Assembly (NCBI GenBank): GCA_029261715.1
Contig: JAJDAT010000017.1
Coordinates: forward strand, 1-34,171
Direction: 5' to 3'
Length of the DNA: 34,171 nucleotides
Origin: Nitrospinia bacterium
GTDB taxonomy: Bacteria; Nitrospinota; Nitrospinia; Nitrospinales; JAJDAT01
Shown: positions 7,945 to 17,157 of the stretch, one piece after another
How the letters are laid out: each line of letters begins with the position of its first letter
Position numbering within the stretch: the first letter of the stretch is position 1
Translations under genes and position numbers: made by a program
Notes under the pieces: model-generated
What the model was told of the DNA's origin: nothing
The model's input: the letters and a program-made list of their open reading frames with translations, nothing else
Databases searched by the model: none

Positions 7945-9627
7945 ATGACCACTAATATTTTTGGCGTATTAAATACCGGAAAGGTTGGATTGCTTTCTCA
8001 GCAGTTTGCGATCGAAGTGACCGGTCAAAATATTGCCAATGTCCAAACGGAAGGTTATTCGCGCCAAAAGGTTGTATTAAGCGCTAATGATCCTAGAGGT
8101 TTTGGACTGGGTCAAATTGGAACAGGCGTAAAAGTTTCCGGAATCGAAAGAGCTCATGATGAATTTCTTGCTAGACAAATAACAGATGAAAAGTCAAATG
8201 CAGGTTTATTTGATCTTAAAAAAGACGTTTTTGAACAAATGGAGACTTTGTTCGACAGTACTTTTGGAGGAAGTTTAAACGATAACTTCAACGAATTTTT
8301 TGGCAGTTTACAAGACCTTGCAAACAATCCTGGCGGTTTAGCCGAGAGAGCGGATGTCCTAGGAAAAGCTGAAACGATTTTAGAAGAATTTAAAAGAATT
8401 GGCGACGGGTTATTTGATGAAAAAGTGAATCTTGATCAAACCGTTATTGCTGAAGTTAGTGAAATAAATGGTTTGCTATCTGATATAGCGGAGTTAAATC
8501 AAAGTATTCATCAAAATGAAACCGTTGAAGGTTTTAATGCTAACGATTTGAGAGATAGACGCGATAGGTTAATAGACCAATTAGCGGAAAAAATAGATAT
8601 TGACGTGACTAAGGAGGAGAACGGTCAAATTGATATCACTAGTGGTAATGGTCAACCTTTGGTTTTAAAGCAACTAGCTTCTACTCTGACCACTACTTTA
8701 AATGGTAATAACAATGGCTTTAAGGACATAAATATTGTTGACCCTAGTGGCGGTACTACTAATATCACTTCTTCTCTTTTGGGTGGAAAACTTAAGGGAT
8801 TGGTTGATATGCGGGATAGCGAATTAGATTCAACTATAGATATTCTGGATCGCTTAGCGGCTGGTTTTATTCAAGAAGTCAACCGGGTTCATAAAGACGG
8901 AGTAGGAAATGATGGTAGTTCAGGTTTGGATTTTTTTACATCATTAACTCCCACTTCCATAGCAAATACAAACAATACGGGAAGCGCGTCGGTTGCTATT
9001 ACAAATGCAAGTCCAACAACGTCTTCGGTAGATAAGTTTCAAGTTCAATTTACTGGATCCAATTCGTTCACATTAAACAATTTAACGACTGGGTTAGCTT
9101 CAGGAACGTTTACTTTTACGAATGGAACCCCTGTAACTTTAGCAGGTGGGTTGTCGGTAACATTTTCTGGATCAGCTGTTTCTGGAGATCAAATTGATTT
9201 TTCAATTTCTGAAGGCGCCTCTAGAACGGCAACAGTTTCTTCTACGGTTAAAAATAATTTACAAAAAATTGCGGCCGGGAAAACATTATCAGGAGACGGA
9301 CAAAACGCATTGGAATTGTCAAACTTACAAAATCGATTAACCTTTAATGGAACGAGTTTGCAATCGGGTTCGGGAGCTTTTACTTTTTCGGATTTTTACA
9401 ATTCGATTGTTACGTCGGTGGCTGTTAATTCGAGTTCCGCAAAGCAGAGTTCAAGTCAGCAAGAGGGAATTCAGCTTCAACTAAGTATCAGACGAGAAAG
9501 TAACGCTGGAGTTTCCATTGACGAAGAAATGGTGAATTTAATAAAGTTTCAACAAGCATTTAATGCCGCTGCGCGAATAATTACCACGGTTGAAGAGATG
9601 TTAAATACATTACAAAATAATATTTAG
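7945..9627 (+). CDS. flgK: Hook-filament junction protein 1, FlgK (HAP1)
   Basis: The 560-residue protein has the FlgK N-terminal D0 (TTNIFGVLNTGKVGLLSQQFAIEVTGQNIANVQTEGYSRQ), the conserved LNDNFNEFFGSLQDLANNPGG block, and the RDRRDRLIDQLAEKIDIDV segment, all diagnostic of HAP1. The C-terminal helix (VSIDEEMVNLIKFQQAFNAAARIITTVEEML) is typical. The middle, about residues 325-420, is a Thr/Ser/Asn-rich variable domain that would face outward. It joins the hook to FlgL and the filament. 54 bases after flgN in operon 2. Confidence 0.96.
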   Translation: MTTNIFGVLNTGKVGLLSQQFAIEVTGQNIANVQTEGYSRQKVVLSANDPRGFGLGQIGTGVKVSGIERAHDEFLARQITDEKSNAGLFDLKKDVFEQMETLFDSTFGGSLNDNFNEFFGSLQDLANNPGGLAERADVLGKAETILEEFKRIGDGLFDEKVNLDQTVIAEVSEINGLLSDIAELNQSIHQNETVEGFNANDLRDRRDRLIDQLAEKIDIDVTKEENGQIDITSGNGQPLVLKQLASTLTTTLNGNNNGFKDINIVDPSGGTTNITSSLLGGKLKGLVDMRDSELDSTIDILDRLAAGFIQEVNRVHKDGVGNDGSSGLDFFTSLTPTSIANTNNTGSASVAITNASPTTSSVDKFQVQFTGSNSFTLNNLTTGLASGTFTFTNGTPVTLAGGLSVTFSGSAVSGDQIDFSISEGASRTATVSSTVKNNLQKIAAGKTLSGDGQNALELSNLQNRLTFNGTSLQSGSGAFTFSDFYNSIVTSVAVNSSSAKQSSSQQEGIQLQLSIRRESNAGVSIDEEMVNLIKFQQAFNAAARIITTVEEMLNTLQNNI

Positions 9628-9734
9628 TAATAGTTCTTTAAAGCTTAGGTTTTGAAAAATTTTATGAAACTAACGATCATTTTTGAAAATTTTTTCCTCG
9701 AAAAAAGTAAATTGATCAACTGGGAGATAGAGCG

Positions 9735-11264
9735 ATGGTAATGCGGGTTACCAATCAAGCGAGTCAACAATCAGCGCTAAATAATATTTTTCGAATTAGC
9801 GAGGATTTATTTAATACTTCAAACTCTGTATCTTCAGGTAAAAGAATTCAAAGGTCTTCTGACGATCCTTCTGGAACACGTCAAGTCCTTTCTTTTAGAA
9901 CTTCTATTAGCCAAAATAATCAATTTTTAAGAAATATAAATAATAACAAAGGTTTTGTAAATAATGCCGATACCGCTCTTGAAAAAGTTAGTCTATCGCT
10001 AATTAGAACCAAAGAACTGGTGGTTAGTCAGTTAGGGGGAACGTCAACCGCCACAACGAGGTCTTTTACTGCAGAAGAAGTTAGCGGTATTGTTAGCCAA
10101 GCTGTTTTATCGGCCAATTCACAAATAGGAAACCGGTTTCTTTTTGGCGGAGATAAAGTTGACGTTTCTCCGTTTTCCGTTTCCGCTTCAGGAGCGGTCT
10201 ATCAAGGAAATACAGGAGCGATTTCTCTCTCTATAGGTGACAGCGCTAGTCTGCAATTGAATTTACCTGGGTCCGATGTTTTTTCTGTCGATCTTAACCC
10301 GACTGTTTCTACTTCCACGTCGCTTTCCGACCTAAATGGAGGTCAAGGGGTTACGGCGGGTTCTTTCGTTTTAGCGGATCGACAGGGGAATAGCGAAACT
10401 ATCTCGGTTTCATCAAGTGGAACGGTAGCAGATGTTATTAACGCAATTAACGCTACACAATTAAATATTACCGCTAGTATTAACGATTCCAATAATGGAA
10501 TTAAACTGACCGATACGAGTTCTTTAATTAATCAATCGTTGACGGTTACGGAAGCAAATAATGGGACAACAGCCCAAAGCTTGGGATTAATTGGCGAACG
10601 AAATGGAATAATGCAGGGATTTGATCTAAATCCTCAATTAAATACTAGTACAACTTTATCTCAATTAAATGACGGGCAAGGATTAGATTTGACGTCTGTA
10701 AATATTGTGAATGGATCAGCGTCTGGAACTGTTAGTTTCTCGTCTTTAAATTCTGCTAGTACGATCGGTGACGCATTAAACTTAATAAATAACGCAGGGC
10801 TAAATATTACTGCCGCTATTGGAAGCGATGGAAAAAGTTTAAAAGTAGTTTCTAATTCTTCGAGTACAGTGGCTATTGTTAGAGAAGTGAGTGGAGGTAA
10901 CTCGGCTGAACTTTTGGGTTTAGGCGGGGGGCGTAATATACTCACGACGCTACTACAAACTCAACAAGCTTTAGAAAGAAACGACACTTTTGCTCTAATT
11001 GCTTTAACAGATACCTTGGATACTACTATCAATTCTTTAAGTGGTTCACGCGCTACTATAGGAACTATCACTAGAAGATTGGAAGATAATGAATTCTCAC
11101 TTGAAAAAGAACTGGTAGATAAAACCGAACGACTATCCGATATTGAAGACGTTGATTTTGCTAAGGCCGCTTCTGAATTAGCCGCTTTGGAATTAGCGTT
11201 TCAATCAACATTGAGCGCAACGTCACGAATTATTCAACCTACTCTTCTCAATTTTTTAAATTAA
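9735..11264 (+). CDS. flgL: Hook-filament junction protein 3, FlgL (HAP3), enlarged by two repeats
   Basis: The N-terminal D0/D1 (residues 1-140, including FNTSNSVSSGKRIQRSSDDP and NRFLFGG) and the C-terminal helices (about 400-509, with SDIEDVDFAKAASELAALELAFQSTLSATSRI) are typical FlgL/flagellin ends. At 509 residues it is longer than most FlgL proteins (commonly 300-420). The extra length is two related repeats at about 186-287 and 297-398, each opening with DLNP and (S/T)L(S)xLNxGQG and ending LGL(I/G)G; these match the flagellin_IN motif found in some flagellins and FliD. It is the last gene of operon 2; no csrA or fliW follows, unlike many bacteria. Confidence 0.93.
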   Translation: MVMRVTNQASQQSALNNIFRISEDLFNTSNSVSSGKRIQRSSDDPSGTRQVLSFRTSISQNNQFLRNINNNKGFVNNADTALEKVSLSLIRTKELVVSQLGGTSTATTRSFTAEEVSGIVSQAVLSANSQIGNRFLFGGDKVDVSPFSVSASGAVYQGNTGAISLSIGDSASLQLNLPGSDVFSVDLNPTVSTSTSLSDLNGGQGVTAGSFVLADRQGNSETISVSSSGTVADVINAINATQLNITASINDSNNGIKLTDTSSLINQSLTVTEANNGTTAQSLGLIGERNGIMQGFDLNPQLNTSTTLSQLNDGQGLDLTSVNIVNGSASGTVSFSSLNSASTIGDALNLINNAGLNITAAIGSDGKSLKVVSNSSSTVAIVREVSGGNSAELLGLGGGRNILTTLLQTQQALERNDTFALIALTDTLDTTINSLSGSRATIGTITRRLEDNEFSLEKELVDKTERLSDIEDVDFAKAASELAALELAFQSTLSATSRIIQPTLLNFLN

Positions 11265-11355
11265 TAGGGTTGAGGTTTTCTTGAGCAAAATAAGAATAAA
11301 ATCTTAATAAATTTTTATTTTTAGCGTTGAATTAAATCGACCAAAATTTCTTTGG

Positions 11356-13029
11356 TTATCTGATAGTTAACTTTTTGTATTTTGATCGACGGTTTTCTTC
11401 ACGTCCTCCTAATTCTTTCTTTCGCACTTCTTTGTATTCTTCAAAGTTGCCCTCAAACCATCTAGCTTTTTTATCCCCTTCAAATACTAAAAGATGTGTG
11501 CAAATCCGATTTAGAAAAAACCGATCATGACTAATAACTAATACGCATCCGGCAAATTCGAGCAACGCGTTTTCAAGAGAACGTAATGTTGCAACATCCA
11601 AGTCATTTGTAGGTTCGTCTAATAACAGGACATTGCCCCCTTCCCTCAATAACTTTGCCATGTGGACGCGATTTCTTTCACCGCCAGATAAGTTATTTAA
11701 TTTTTTTTGTTGGTCTGCTCCTTTAAAATTAAAACTAGCGACGTAGGAACGAGAATTAACTCGTTTTCCCGCAATTTCCATAAAATCACTTCCCCCGGAA
11801 ATTTCTTCAAAAATAGTTTTTCCGTCGTCTAAATCTTCTCTTTTTTGGTCCACATAGGACAAAACTGCGGATTTTCCAATTGTTACGGTACCTTCGTCGG
11901 GTTTTTCCTCTCCAACTATCATACGAAATAAAGTTGTTTTACCTGCGCCATTGGGTCCGACAATGCCAACGATTGCGCCGGGAGGAACATCAAAGCTCAG
12001 ATTTTCTATTAATGCTTGTCCGCCCATCCCTTTTGAAATATTTTCGAATTTGATTGCCACATCGCCTAAATGTGGTCCAGGTGCAATTTGAATTTCCCGG
12101 AGGTTTTCTTGCATTTCGATTTTATTTGATGCTAGTTTTTCATACTCACGGACCCGCGCTTTGTTTTTTTTATTCCGTGCGCTGGGCGTTGAACGAATCC
12201 ATTCCAATTCACCGGCTAAAGCTTTTTGTAACCGAGATGAGGATTTTTCTTGTTGATTTAAACGTTCAGATTTTTGCTCCAGCCAGGAGGAATAATTTCC
12301 TTCGAAAGGAATTCCTTTTCCTCCTTCTAACTCTAAAATCCATTTTGTAATATTATCCAAAAAATAACGATCATGGGTAGAAACGATCACATTGCCAGGG
12401 TAAGCGCTCAATTGTTCTTCAAGCCATTGAACAGTTTCTGCGTCTAAATGGTTAGTTGGTTCGTCAAGTAAAATCATATCTGGTTTTTCTAATAGAATTT
12501 TACACAGAGCGACTCGTCGAGCTTCCCCGCCTGAAAGAGTAGCGACATCTTGGTCATCTGGGGGTAAAACCAATGCATCCATGGCAACATTGACTTGTCT
12601 ATCCAGCTCCCAGCCATCGACAGCATCTATAGCGTCTTGAAGTCGTCCCATTTTTTCCATGGCTTTTGCCATTTCTTCATCGGACATTGGGTTTGCCATG
12701 CTCGCGCTTACTTCGTTAAACTCTTCAATTAAATTTTTGGTTTCTTGAAAGGCTTTTTCAACGGCCTCTCTTACTGTTAAGTTAGAACCCAGTGTAGGCT
12801 CCTGAGGTAGAAATCCAATTTTCGTTCCTTTAAGGGGTTGGGCAGTACCGTCAAACTCTTTGTCTTCTTGAGCCATAATACGGAGTAAGGTGGATTTTCC
12901 GGCTCCATTTTGGCCAACAAACCCAATCTTGGCTCCGTGATAAAAACTTAAGTTTATGTTTTCTAAAACGGTTTTTCCGCCATGTGCCTTGGTCATACCC
13001 TGCATTGTGAAAATATATTCGCCAGCCAT
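11356..13029 (-). CDS. ettA: Energy-dependent translational throttle protein EttA (ABC-F ATPase)
   Basis: The 557-residue protein matches EttA in length. It has two ABC domains and no membrane segments. Walker A motifs are GQNGAGKS (residues 39-46) and GPNGAGKT in the second half; signature motifs LSGGEARRVALC and LSGGERNRVHM; Walker B blocks MILLDEPTNHLDAETVQW and VLLLDEPTNDLD. The linker between the domains, with RSTPSARNKKNKARVREYEKL, is the ABC-F tRNA-interaction motif region. EttA binds the ribosomal E site and couples entry into elongation to the ATP/ADP ratio. Start ATG at 13027-13029, after TAGGAAAATT. Divergent from efp. Confidence 0.95.
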   Translation of the reverse strand: MAGEYIFTMQGMTKAHGGKTVLENINLSFYHGAKIGFVGQNGAGKSTLLRIMAQEDKEFDGTAQPLKGTKIGFLPQEPTLGSNLTVREAVEKAFQETKNLIEEFNEVSASMANPMSDEEMAKAMEKMGRLQDAIDAVDGWELDRQVNVAMDALVLPPDDQDVATLSGGEARRVALCKILLEKPDMILLDEPTNHLDAETVQWLEEQLSAYPGNVIVSTHDRYFLDNITKWILELEGGKGIPFEGNYSSWLEQKSERLNQQEKSSSRLQKALAGELEWIRSTPSARNKKNKARVREYEKLASNKIEMQENLREIQIAPGPHLGDVAIKFENISKGMGGQALIENLSFDVPPGAIVGIVGPNGAGKTTLFRMIVGEEKPDEGTVTIGKSAVLSYVDQKREDLDDGKTIFEEISGGSDFMEIAGKRVNSRSYVASFNFKGADQQKKLNNLSGGERNRVHMAKLLREGGNVLLLDEPTNDLDVATLRSLENALLEFAGCVLVISHDRFFLNRICTHLLVFEGDKKARWFEGNFEEYKEVRKKELGGREENRRSKYKKLTIR

Positions 13030-13479
13030 TGAATTTTCCTAGAGAACTAGTATTGAAGGATCGCTTAGTTAAGATTGTAAGCGTTTAAACCGTAAAACGA
13101 TTAATATTTATTTGAAATTTTAATATTGCGATGAACTGTTATATTGAGTTGGATTTATTAAGGAACAAATAATTATTTGGGATGAATTATTCTTCGAAGC
13201 TTTCTAATTGTAGGAAAATTTTTTTCAAAAACCAACAAGGATTATATTTTTTATCGATGAAAAAAGTAATTTTGTATATTTGGGCTTAGACATTAGTGTA
13301 GAGTTTGATGGAAAAAACGATATAATTAAATAAAAAGAGCTAGCTTCCAAAAGGCAAATGAACGTTTAGAGTTTTTTTATCCGTTTTTCAATTGATTTAT
13401 TCCAACTTCAAGGCCTCGATGAGAAGTTTTCGGCAAAACATAAAAAAGATTTAGATTTTAGAAAAAAGGAGCATTTAGA
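13030..13479. other. Intergenic region between divergent ettA and efp
   Basis: About 450 AT-rich bases without a credible open frame. It must contain the promoters of both genes. A perfect TATAAT at 13321-13326 could be the -10 of efp but no good -35 lies at the proper distance. No RNA gene or repeat was recognised. Confidence 0.5.
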
Positions 13480-14052
13480 ATGCCAACGTATATTAGTGGT
13501 AATGGCATACGGCCTGGTTATGTGATTGTTTATAATAAAATGTTATATAGAGTTATGTCCTCTGAGCATAGGACGCCAGGAAACAAAAGGGCGTTTATGC
13601 AAGCAAAACTTCGGAACATGAAAGATGGTACCCAAACTGAGGTTAAATTTAGAGCCGACGAGCAAATCGAGCGAGCTGAAATGGAACAAAATGATATGGA
13701 GTATTTGTATAACGACTCCTCTGGTTATTGTTTTATGAACAGCGAAACCTATGAACAAATTTTTATTGATTCTAGTTTAGTTGAAGATGTGAAATTGTAT
13801 CTTTTGCCTAATTTTAAGGTCCAAGTAGAGTTTCATGATGAAAAACCTATCGGCATTACTTTGCCAGAAACAGTGGATTTGGAAGTTGTGGATACAGAGC
13901 CTCAGTTGAAGGGAGCCACTGCGTCTGGGTCTGGAAAACCCGCTACTTTATCGACTGGATTAGTCGTTACTGTGCCTCAGTTTATTGCTATCGGGGAAGC
14001 GGTTAAGGTTTCTACGTCTTCTGGTGAATACCTTGAACGGGTCAAAAAATAA
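13480..14052 (+). CDS. efp: Translation elongation factor P, with non-canonical tip loop
   Basis: The 190-residue protein contains the three beta-barrel domains of EF-P: an N-terminal KOW-like domain to about residue 65, an OB domain with YLYNDSSGYCFMNSETYEQI, and the C-terminal OB domain with LEVVDTEPQLKGATASGSGKPATLSTGLVVTVP and SGEYLERVK. EF-P enters between the P and E sites and speeds peptide-bond formation on polyproline. The loop that in E. coli reads PGKG, with modified Lys34, here reads PGNKR (residues 33-37), so Asn35 aligns with the modified Lys. A strong AAGGAG site lies 7 bases before the ATG. Confusion with YeiP is unlikely given the C-terminal end. Confidence 0.95.
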   Translation: MPTYISGNGIRPGYVIVYNKMLYRVMSSEHRTPGNKRAFMQAKLRNMKDGTQTEVKFRADEQIERAEMEQNDMEYLYNDSSGYCFMNSETYEQIFIDSSLVEDVKLYLLPNFKVQVEFHDEKPIGITLPETVDLEVVDTEPQLKGATASGSGKPATLSTGLVVTVPQFIAIGEAVKVSTSSGEYLERVKK

Positions 14053-14100
14053 TTTTTTCAGTTTTTGTAAAAAATAGAAATTGTTTTTAGATTCTTGCGT

Positions 14101-14129
14101 TTGGTAGGAATTCAGGTTTAAACTATATC
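14101..14129 (+). promoter_or_regulatory. Weak candidate promoter upstream of tolQ
   Basis: TTGGTA (14101-14106) and TATATC (14124-14129) are 17 bases apart, each 4/6 of the sigma-70 consensus. It lies in the 252-base gap between efp and tolQ, the only place upstream of the tol genes for a promoter. The match is weak. Confidence 0.25.
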
Positions 14130-14304
14130 CTTTAAGAAGTATTTGAAACGCAATATCAATTAATTATTGTAACTTTGTGAAATTAATTTTCTGCCTTTTT
14201 AACAAATTGTTATTAATCAAACACGCGAATTTTTGAAAAACTTCAATAAGTTTTTTTAAAATTTTCCTGCCTAATTTTAAGCCTTTCTAGTAAGGGTATC
14301 TCAT

Positions 14305-15030
14305 ATGTCCCCAGATGTTTTGCCAGAGTCAGCTCTTTCAATAGTGGATATGGTTTTGAATTCTGGAATGGTGGCTAAAGTGGTTTTGGTCATTCTATTT
14401 CTTTTTTCCGCTATTTCATGGTCCATTATTTTGAATAAGTTTTTTGTATACCGTTCTGCAAAGGATGAAGATAGTCGGTTTCTAGATTTGTTTTCTCAGT
14501 CGGATAGCTTGAATAATATTTATAATTTTTCCAGAGAGTTGCATCATAGTCCTGTGGCCCGAGTTTTTTTAAAAGGGTATAAGGGACTTTACCAAATCCA
14601 AGAAAGATCAAAAACACCAAGCGATTCAGATAAAAAGAACTCTGAAAAATTTGCGATTGAAGCAAAAGACCTTAGGGAAATTAATCTCCATTTGGACAAG
14701 GCTGTGAATGGAGAAATCGAGCGTTTGAGTAGCCGATTGGAATTTTTAGCTACCACGGGAAGCGCTTCGCCTTTTATTGGCTTGTTTGGAACTGTTTGGG
14801 GGATTATGCATTCGTTCCGCGCTATTGGAGTAAAAGGGTCTGCCAGTATAGGTGGTGTTGCTCCAGGTATTGCCGAGGCGTTAATTGCAACTGCTGCAGG
14901 ATTAGTGGCGGCAATTCCTGCGGTAATTTTTTATAATTATTTAAACAACAAAATCCGATGGTTTACTACCCGAATGGATGATTTCTCTCGAGATTTTATT
15001 TTCATGGCTGAAAATAATTTTAGACGTTGA
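14305..15030 (+). CDS. tolQ: TolQ-like proton-channel protein (MotA/TolQ/ExbB family)
   Basis: The 241-residue inner-membrane protein has a first membrane helix at about 15-45, a long cytoplasmic section, and two further helices at about 150-170 (LATTGSASPFIGLFGTVWGIMHSF) and 185-215 (GIAEALIATAAGLVAAIPAVIFYNYL). These are the family hallmarks that line the proton path with TolR. TolQ-TolR uses proton-motive force to energise TolA and pull the outer membrane inward during division. ExbB would look similar; the downstream tolB and pal decide for TolQ. Confidence 0.92.
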   Translation: MSPDVLPESALSIVDMVLNSGMVAKVVLVILFLFSAISWSIILNKFFVYRSAKDEDSRFLDLFSQSDSLNNIYNFSRELHHSPVARVFLKGYKGLYQIQERSKTPSDSDKKNSEKFAIEAKDLREINLHLDKAVNGEIERLSSRLEFLATTGSASPFIGLFGTVWGIMHSFRAIGVKGSASIGGVAPGIAEALIATAAGLVAAIPAVIFYNYLNNKIRWFTTRMDDFSRDFIFMAENNFRR

Positions 15031-15160
15031 CGTTTCAAGATGTTTGGGTTTTTTTACAAAACACTATTTTAAAGAAATGAAGACAGCTGTTTGTAAATAG
15101 GTAAAAGTTTAATTTTTTAGATGCCCATACTTTTTTTGCGTTAACCTCAATCAAATTAAT

Positions 15161-15598
15161 ATGCAATTACACGATTCGAGTCCTCCTCTTTCTTCCCGAA
15201 GAAATCGCGAAAGACCTTTAATGGCTGAAATTAACGTCACTCCTTTAGTGGATGTGATGTTGGTTTTGTTGGTAATTTTTATGATCACCGCTCCGCTAAT
15301 GCAACACGGATTGGATATACAATTACCGAACGCTTCGGCTCCAGCGGAAGAGATTCGAGAAATTCCCACTATTTTTTTAAAAAGCGATAAATCAATTTAT
15401 TGGGATAAAGATCGAATAGCCAATATGGTGGCGTTTGAAATTCGTTTGGAAGAATTTGCGGTTTTACCTGGAGATAAAGAGGTTTATTTTAAAGCCGATA
15501 AGACATTGGATTACGGTTTTGTAATGGAAGCTCTTTCTAGGATTAAGGGGAAAGGAATTGAGAAAATTGGAATGGTGACGGAACCGGAGGACCAATGA
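15161..15598 (+). CDS. tolR: TolR-like stator protein (ExbD/TolR family)
   Basis: The 145-residue protein has an Arg-rich cytoplasmic N-terminus, then the signature AEINVTPLVDVMLVLLVIFMITAPL, whose membrane Asp (in PLVDVM) carries protons, and a periplasmic domain ending in VMEALSRIKGKGIEKIGMVTEP. It works with TolQ. No clear ribosome site precedes the ATG at 15161; a 130-base gap separates it from tolQ, larger than usual. Its TGA overlaps the ATG of the following TolA gene by ATGA, indicating translational coupling. Confidence 0.92.
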   Translation: MQLHDSSPPLSSRRNRERPLMAEINVTPLVDVMLVLLVIFMITAPLMQHGLDIQLPNASAPAEEIREIPTIFLKSDKSIYWDKDRIANMVAFEIRLEEFAVLPGDKEVYFKADKTLDYGFVMEALSRIKGKGIEKIGMVTEPEDQ

Positions 15599-17157
15599 AC
15601 GCCTCCGCGCATTGGTTTTCAGATTCTAACCAGACTTTAGTTCTTTCGGTTTTTTTTCATTTTCTTTTTTTGGTTTTGTTGATGTATATTCCTAAGCCAA
15701 ATCCTTTTGATAAGACAAAACCAATTCCTCTCACTGTTAGTTTAATTCCTTTCACTCAGTCTACTCCCGCTAAGTCTTCTGCTCCTATTCCAAGCTCTGA
15801 AGTTAGCAACGACTTTGTCGATGCAAAAATTGAAGAAGGATTAATCGAAAAACCTGAAACTAAAATTTTTAAACAAAAAGAAATCGTAATTGAACCTATA
15901 GAAGTCGCTTCTTTACCTCCAATAAAAACCCTGTCAATAGAGCAAAAAAGCGAGGTTTCAAAATTACCTGATCCAGATAATACCGGGCAAAAAATCTTGG
16001 CTCAACTAAATCAGTTAACAGGTGAATCGAAAGAAAAAATAACTGACGATTCTAATTTTTTGGTAAAAGAATTGAATCAGTTAGCAAAGTTAACGCCAAA
16101 ATTAGAACCTAAACGGAAGTCTAATAATAAGGTTTGGGAGCAGACATTTAAAGATTTGGAAAAAATCCAAAAAACTAAACCAACTAGTGACCGGAAAGAT
16201 TTTTTTGCGCCTCCTATTGCGGAAGAGCTGGATAATTCTTTAAAAGAACTTGAAGCGTTAGATGAAAAAATAATTAACCAAGAATTAGAAAGTAAAAATT
16301 TGCCTTCTGAAACTAATGAAGTTCTTTCTGAAATAAAAAAGTTGCGAGACGAAAAAGTCAACTCGCAAGTAAATTCTATAGAGTCGATGGATGTGGACCA
16401 AAATATAAAAGAATTAGAAAGCGTTGAAAATATCAAGCTCGATAAATTGGAAAATCAAAAAAAATTAGAGCCTTTAGAAAAGTTAGAATTTGAATCGTTT
16501 GAGAAGAAATCAAAAGAAGAAAATGGACAAAAAACATATAAAGATCTACTGAATGATTTGGAGAACTTGGCAAAGCTGGACTCAGTCCCCAAATTGGAAG
16601 CGGCTGAACAACCAGTAACGAGTCCGAATGTTCAACCTGTAGAAACGGGTAGCGTGTTGAAATCTGTTGAACGTTCTATAGAGGTGGAACCTATTAAAAA
16701 TGTTGATATCGAAATTTCTGGAGTTTCTACTAACAGCGAAGAGTTTCAAAGTGAAGTTAAAAATTTTACAAGCTCTTTTGAACGAACAACGGCGGAGTTA
16801 TCTTCTGATTTACCTAAGGACAAATTAGGAGACGCGCAAGCTTCTGATGAACAAAATGACGACGAATATGCCCAAGCTCTTAACCGTTATGCGAGTTTTA
16901 TTCAAGATAAGATATATTCGCATTGGGAAGTCCCCTTGGGAGTGGCTATTCGAAAAAAAATAGTCGTTTCTTTTATGCTTTTTCGAATGGGAACTATAGA
17001 TAAACCTCGTTTAGTGCAAAGCTCTGGAGAAGAAAAACTGGACGCTTTAGCGATTAAAGCTATTTTCGACTCGGAGCCTTTTCCGCCTTTTCCTAAAGAA
17101 ATGAAAGAACCCAATATAGTAATTACTATCAATTTTAAATTGGAAGTCCAATCATGA
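15595..17157 (+). CDS. tolA: TolA/TonB-like periplasm-spanning protein
   Basis: The 520-residue protein has one N-terminal membrane anchor (about 15-35, LVLSVFFHFLFLVLLMYIP), a Pro-containing segment, and a very long Lys/Glu/Leu-rich helical region (about 140-390) rich in LEKLE/LENLAKL motifs. The C-terminal 95 residues look like a TonB/TolA C-terminal domain: RYASFIQDKIYSHWEVPLG, then VSFMLFRMGTIDKPRLVQSSGEEKLDALAIKAI and ending INFKLEV. It would reach Pal/TolB across the periplasm. TolA sequence conservation is poor, and position between tolR and tolB is important to the call. Overlaps both neighbours by ATGA. Confidence 0.88.
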   Translation: MNASAHWFSDSNQTLVLSVFFHFLFLVLLMYIPKPNPFDKTKPIPLTVSLIPFTQSTPAKSSAPIPSSEVSNDFVDAKIEEGLIEKPETKIFKQKEIVIEPIEVASLPPIKTLSIEQKSEVSKLPDPDNTGQKILAQLNQLTGESKEKITDDSNFLVKELNQLAKLTPKLEPKRKSNNKVWEQTFKDLEKIQKTKPTSDRKDFFAPPIAEELDNSLKELEALDEKIINQELESKNLPSETNEVLSEIKKLRDEKVNSQVNSIESMDVDQNIKELESVENIKLDKLENQKKLEPLEKLEFESFEKKSKEENGQKTYKDLLNDLENLAKLDSVPKLEAAEQPVTSPNVQPVETGSVLKSVERSIEVEPIKNVDIEISGVSTNSEEFQSEVKNFTSSFERTTAELSSDLPKDKLGDAQASDEQNDDEYAQALNRYASFIQDKIYSHWEVPLGVAIRKKIVVSFMLFRMGTIDKPRLVQSSGEEKLDALAIKAIFDSEPFPPFPKEMKEPNIVITINFKLEVQS

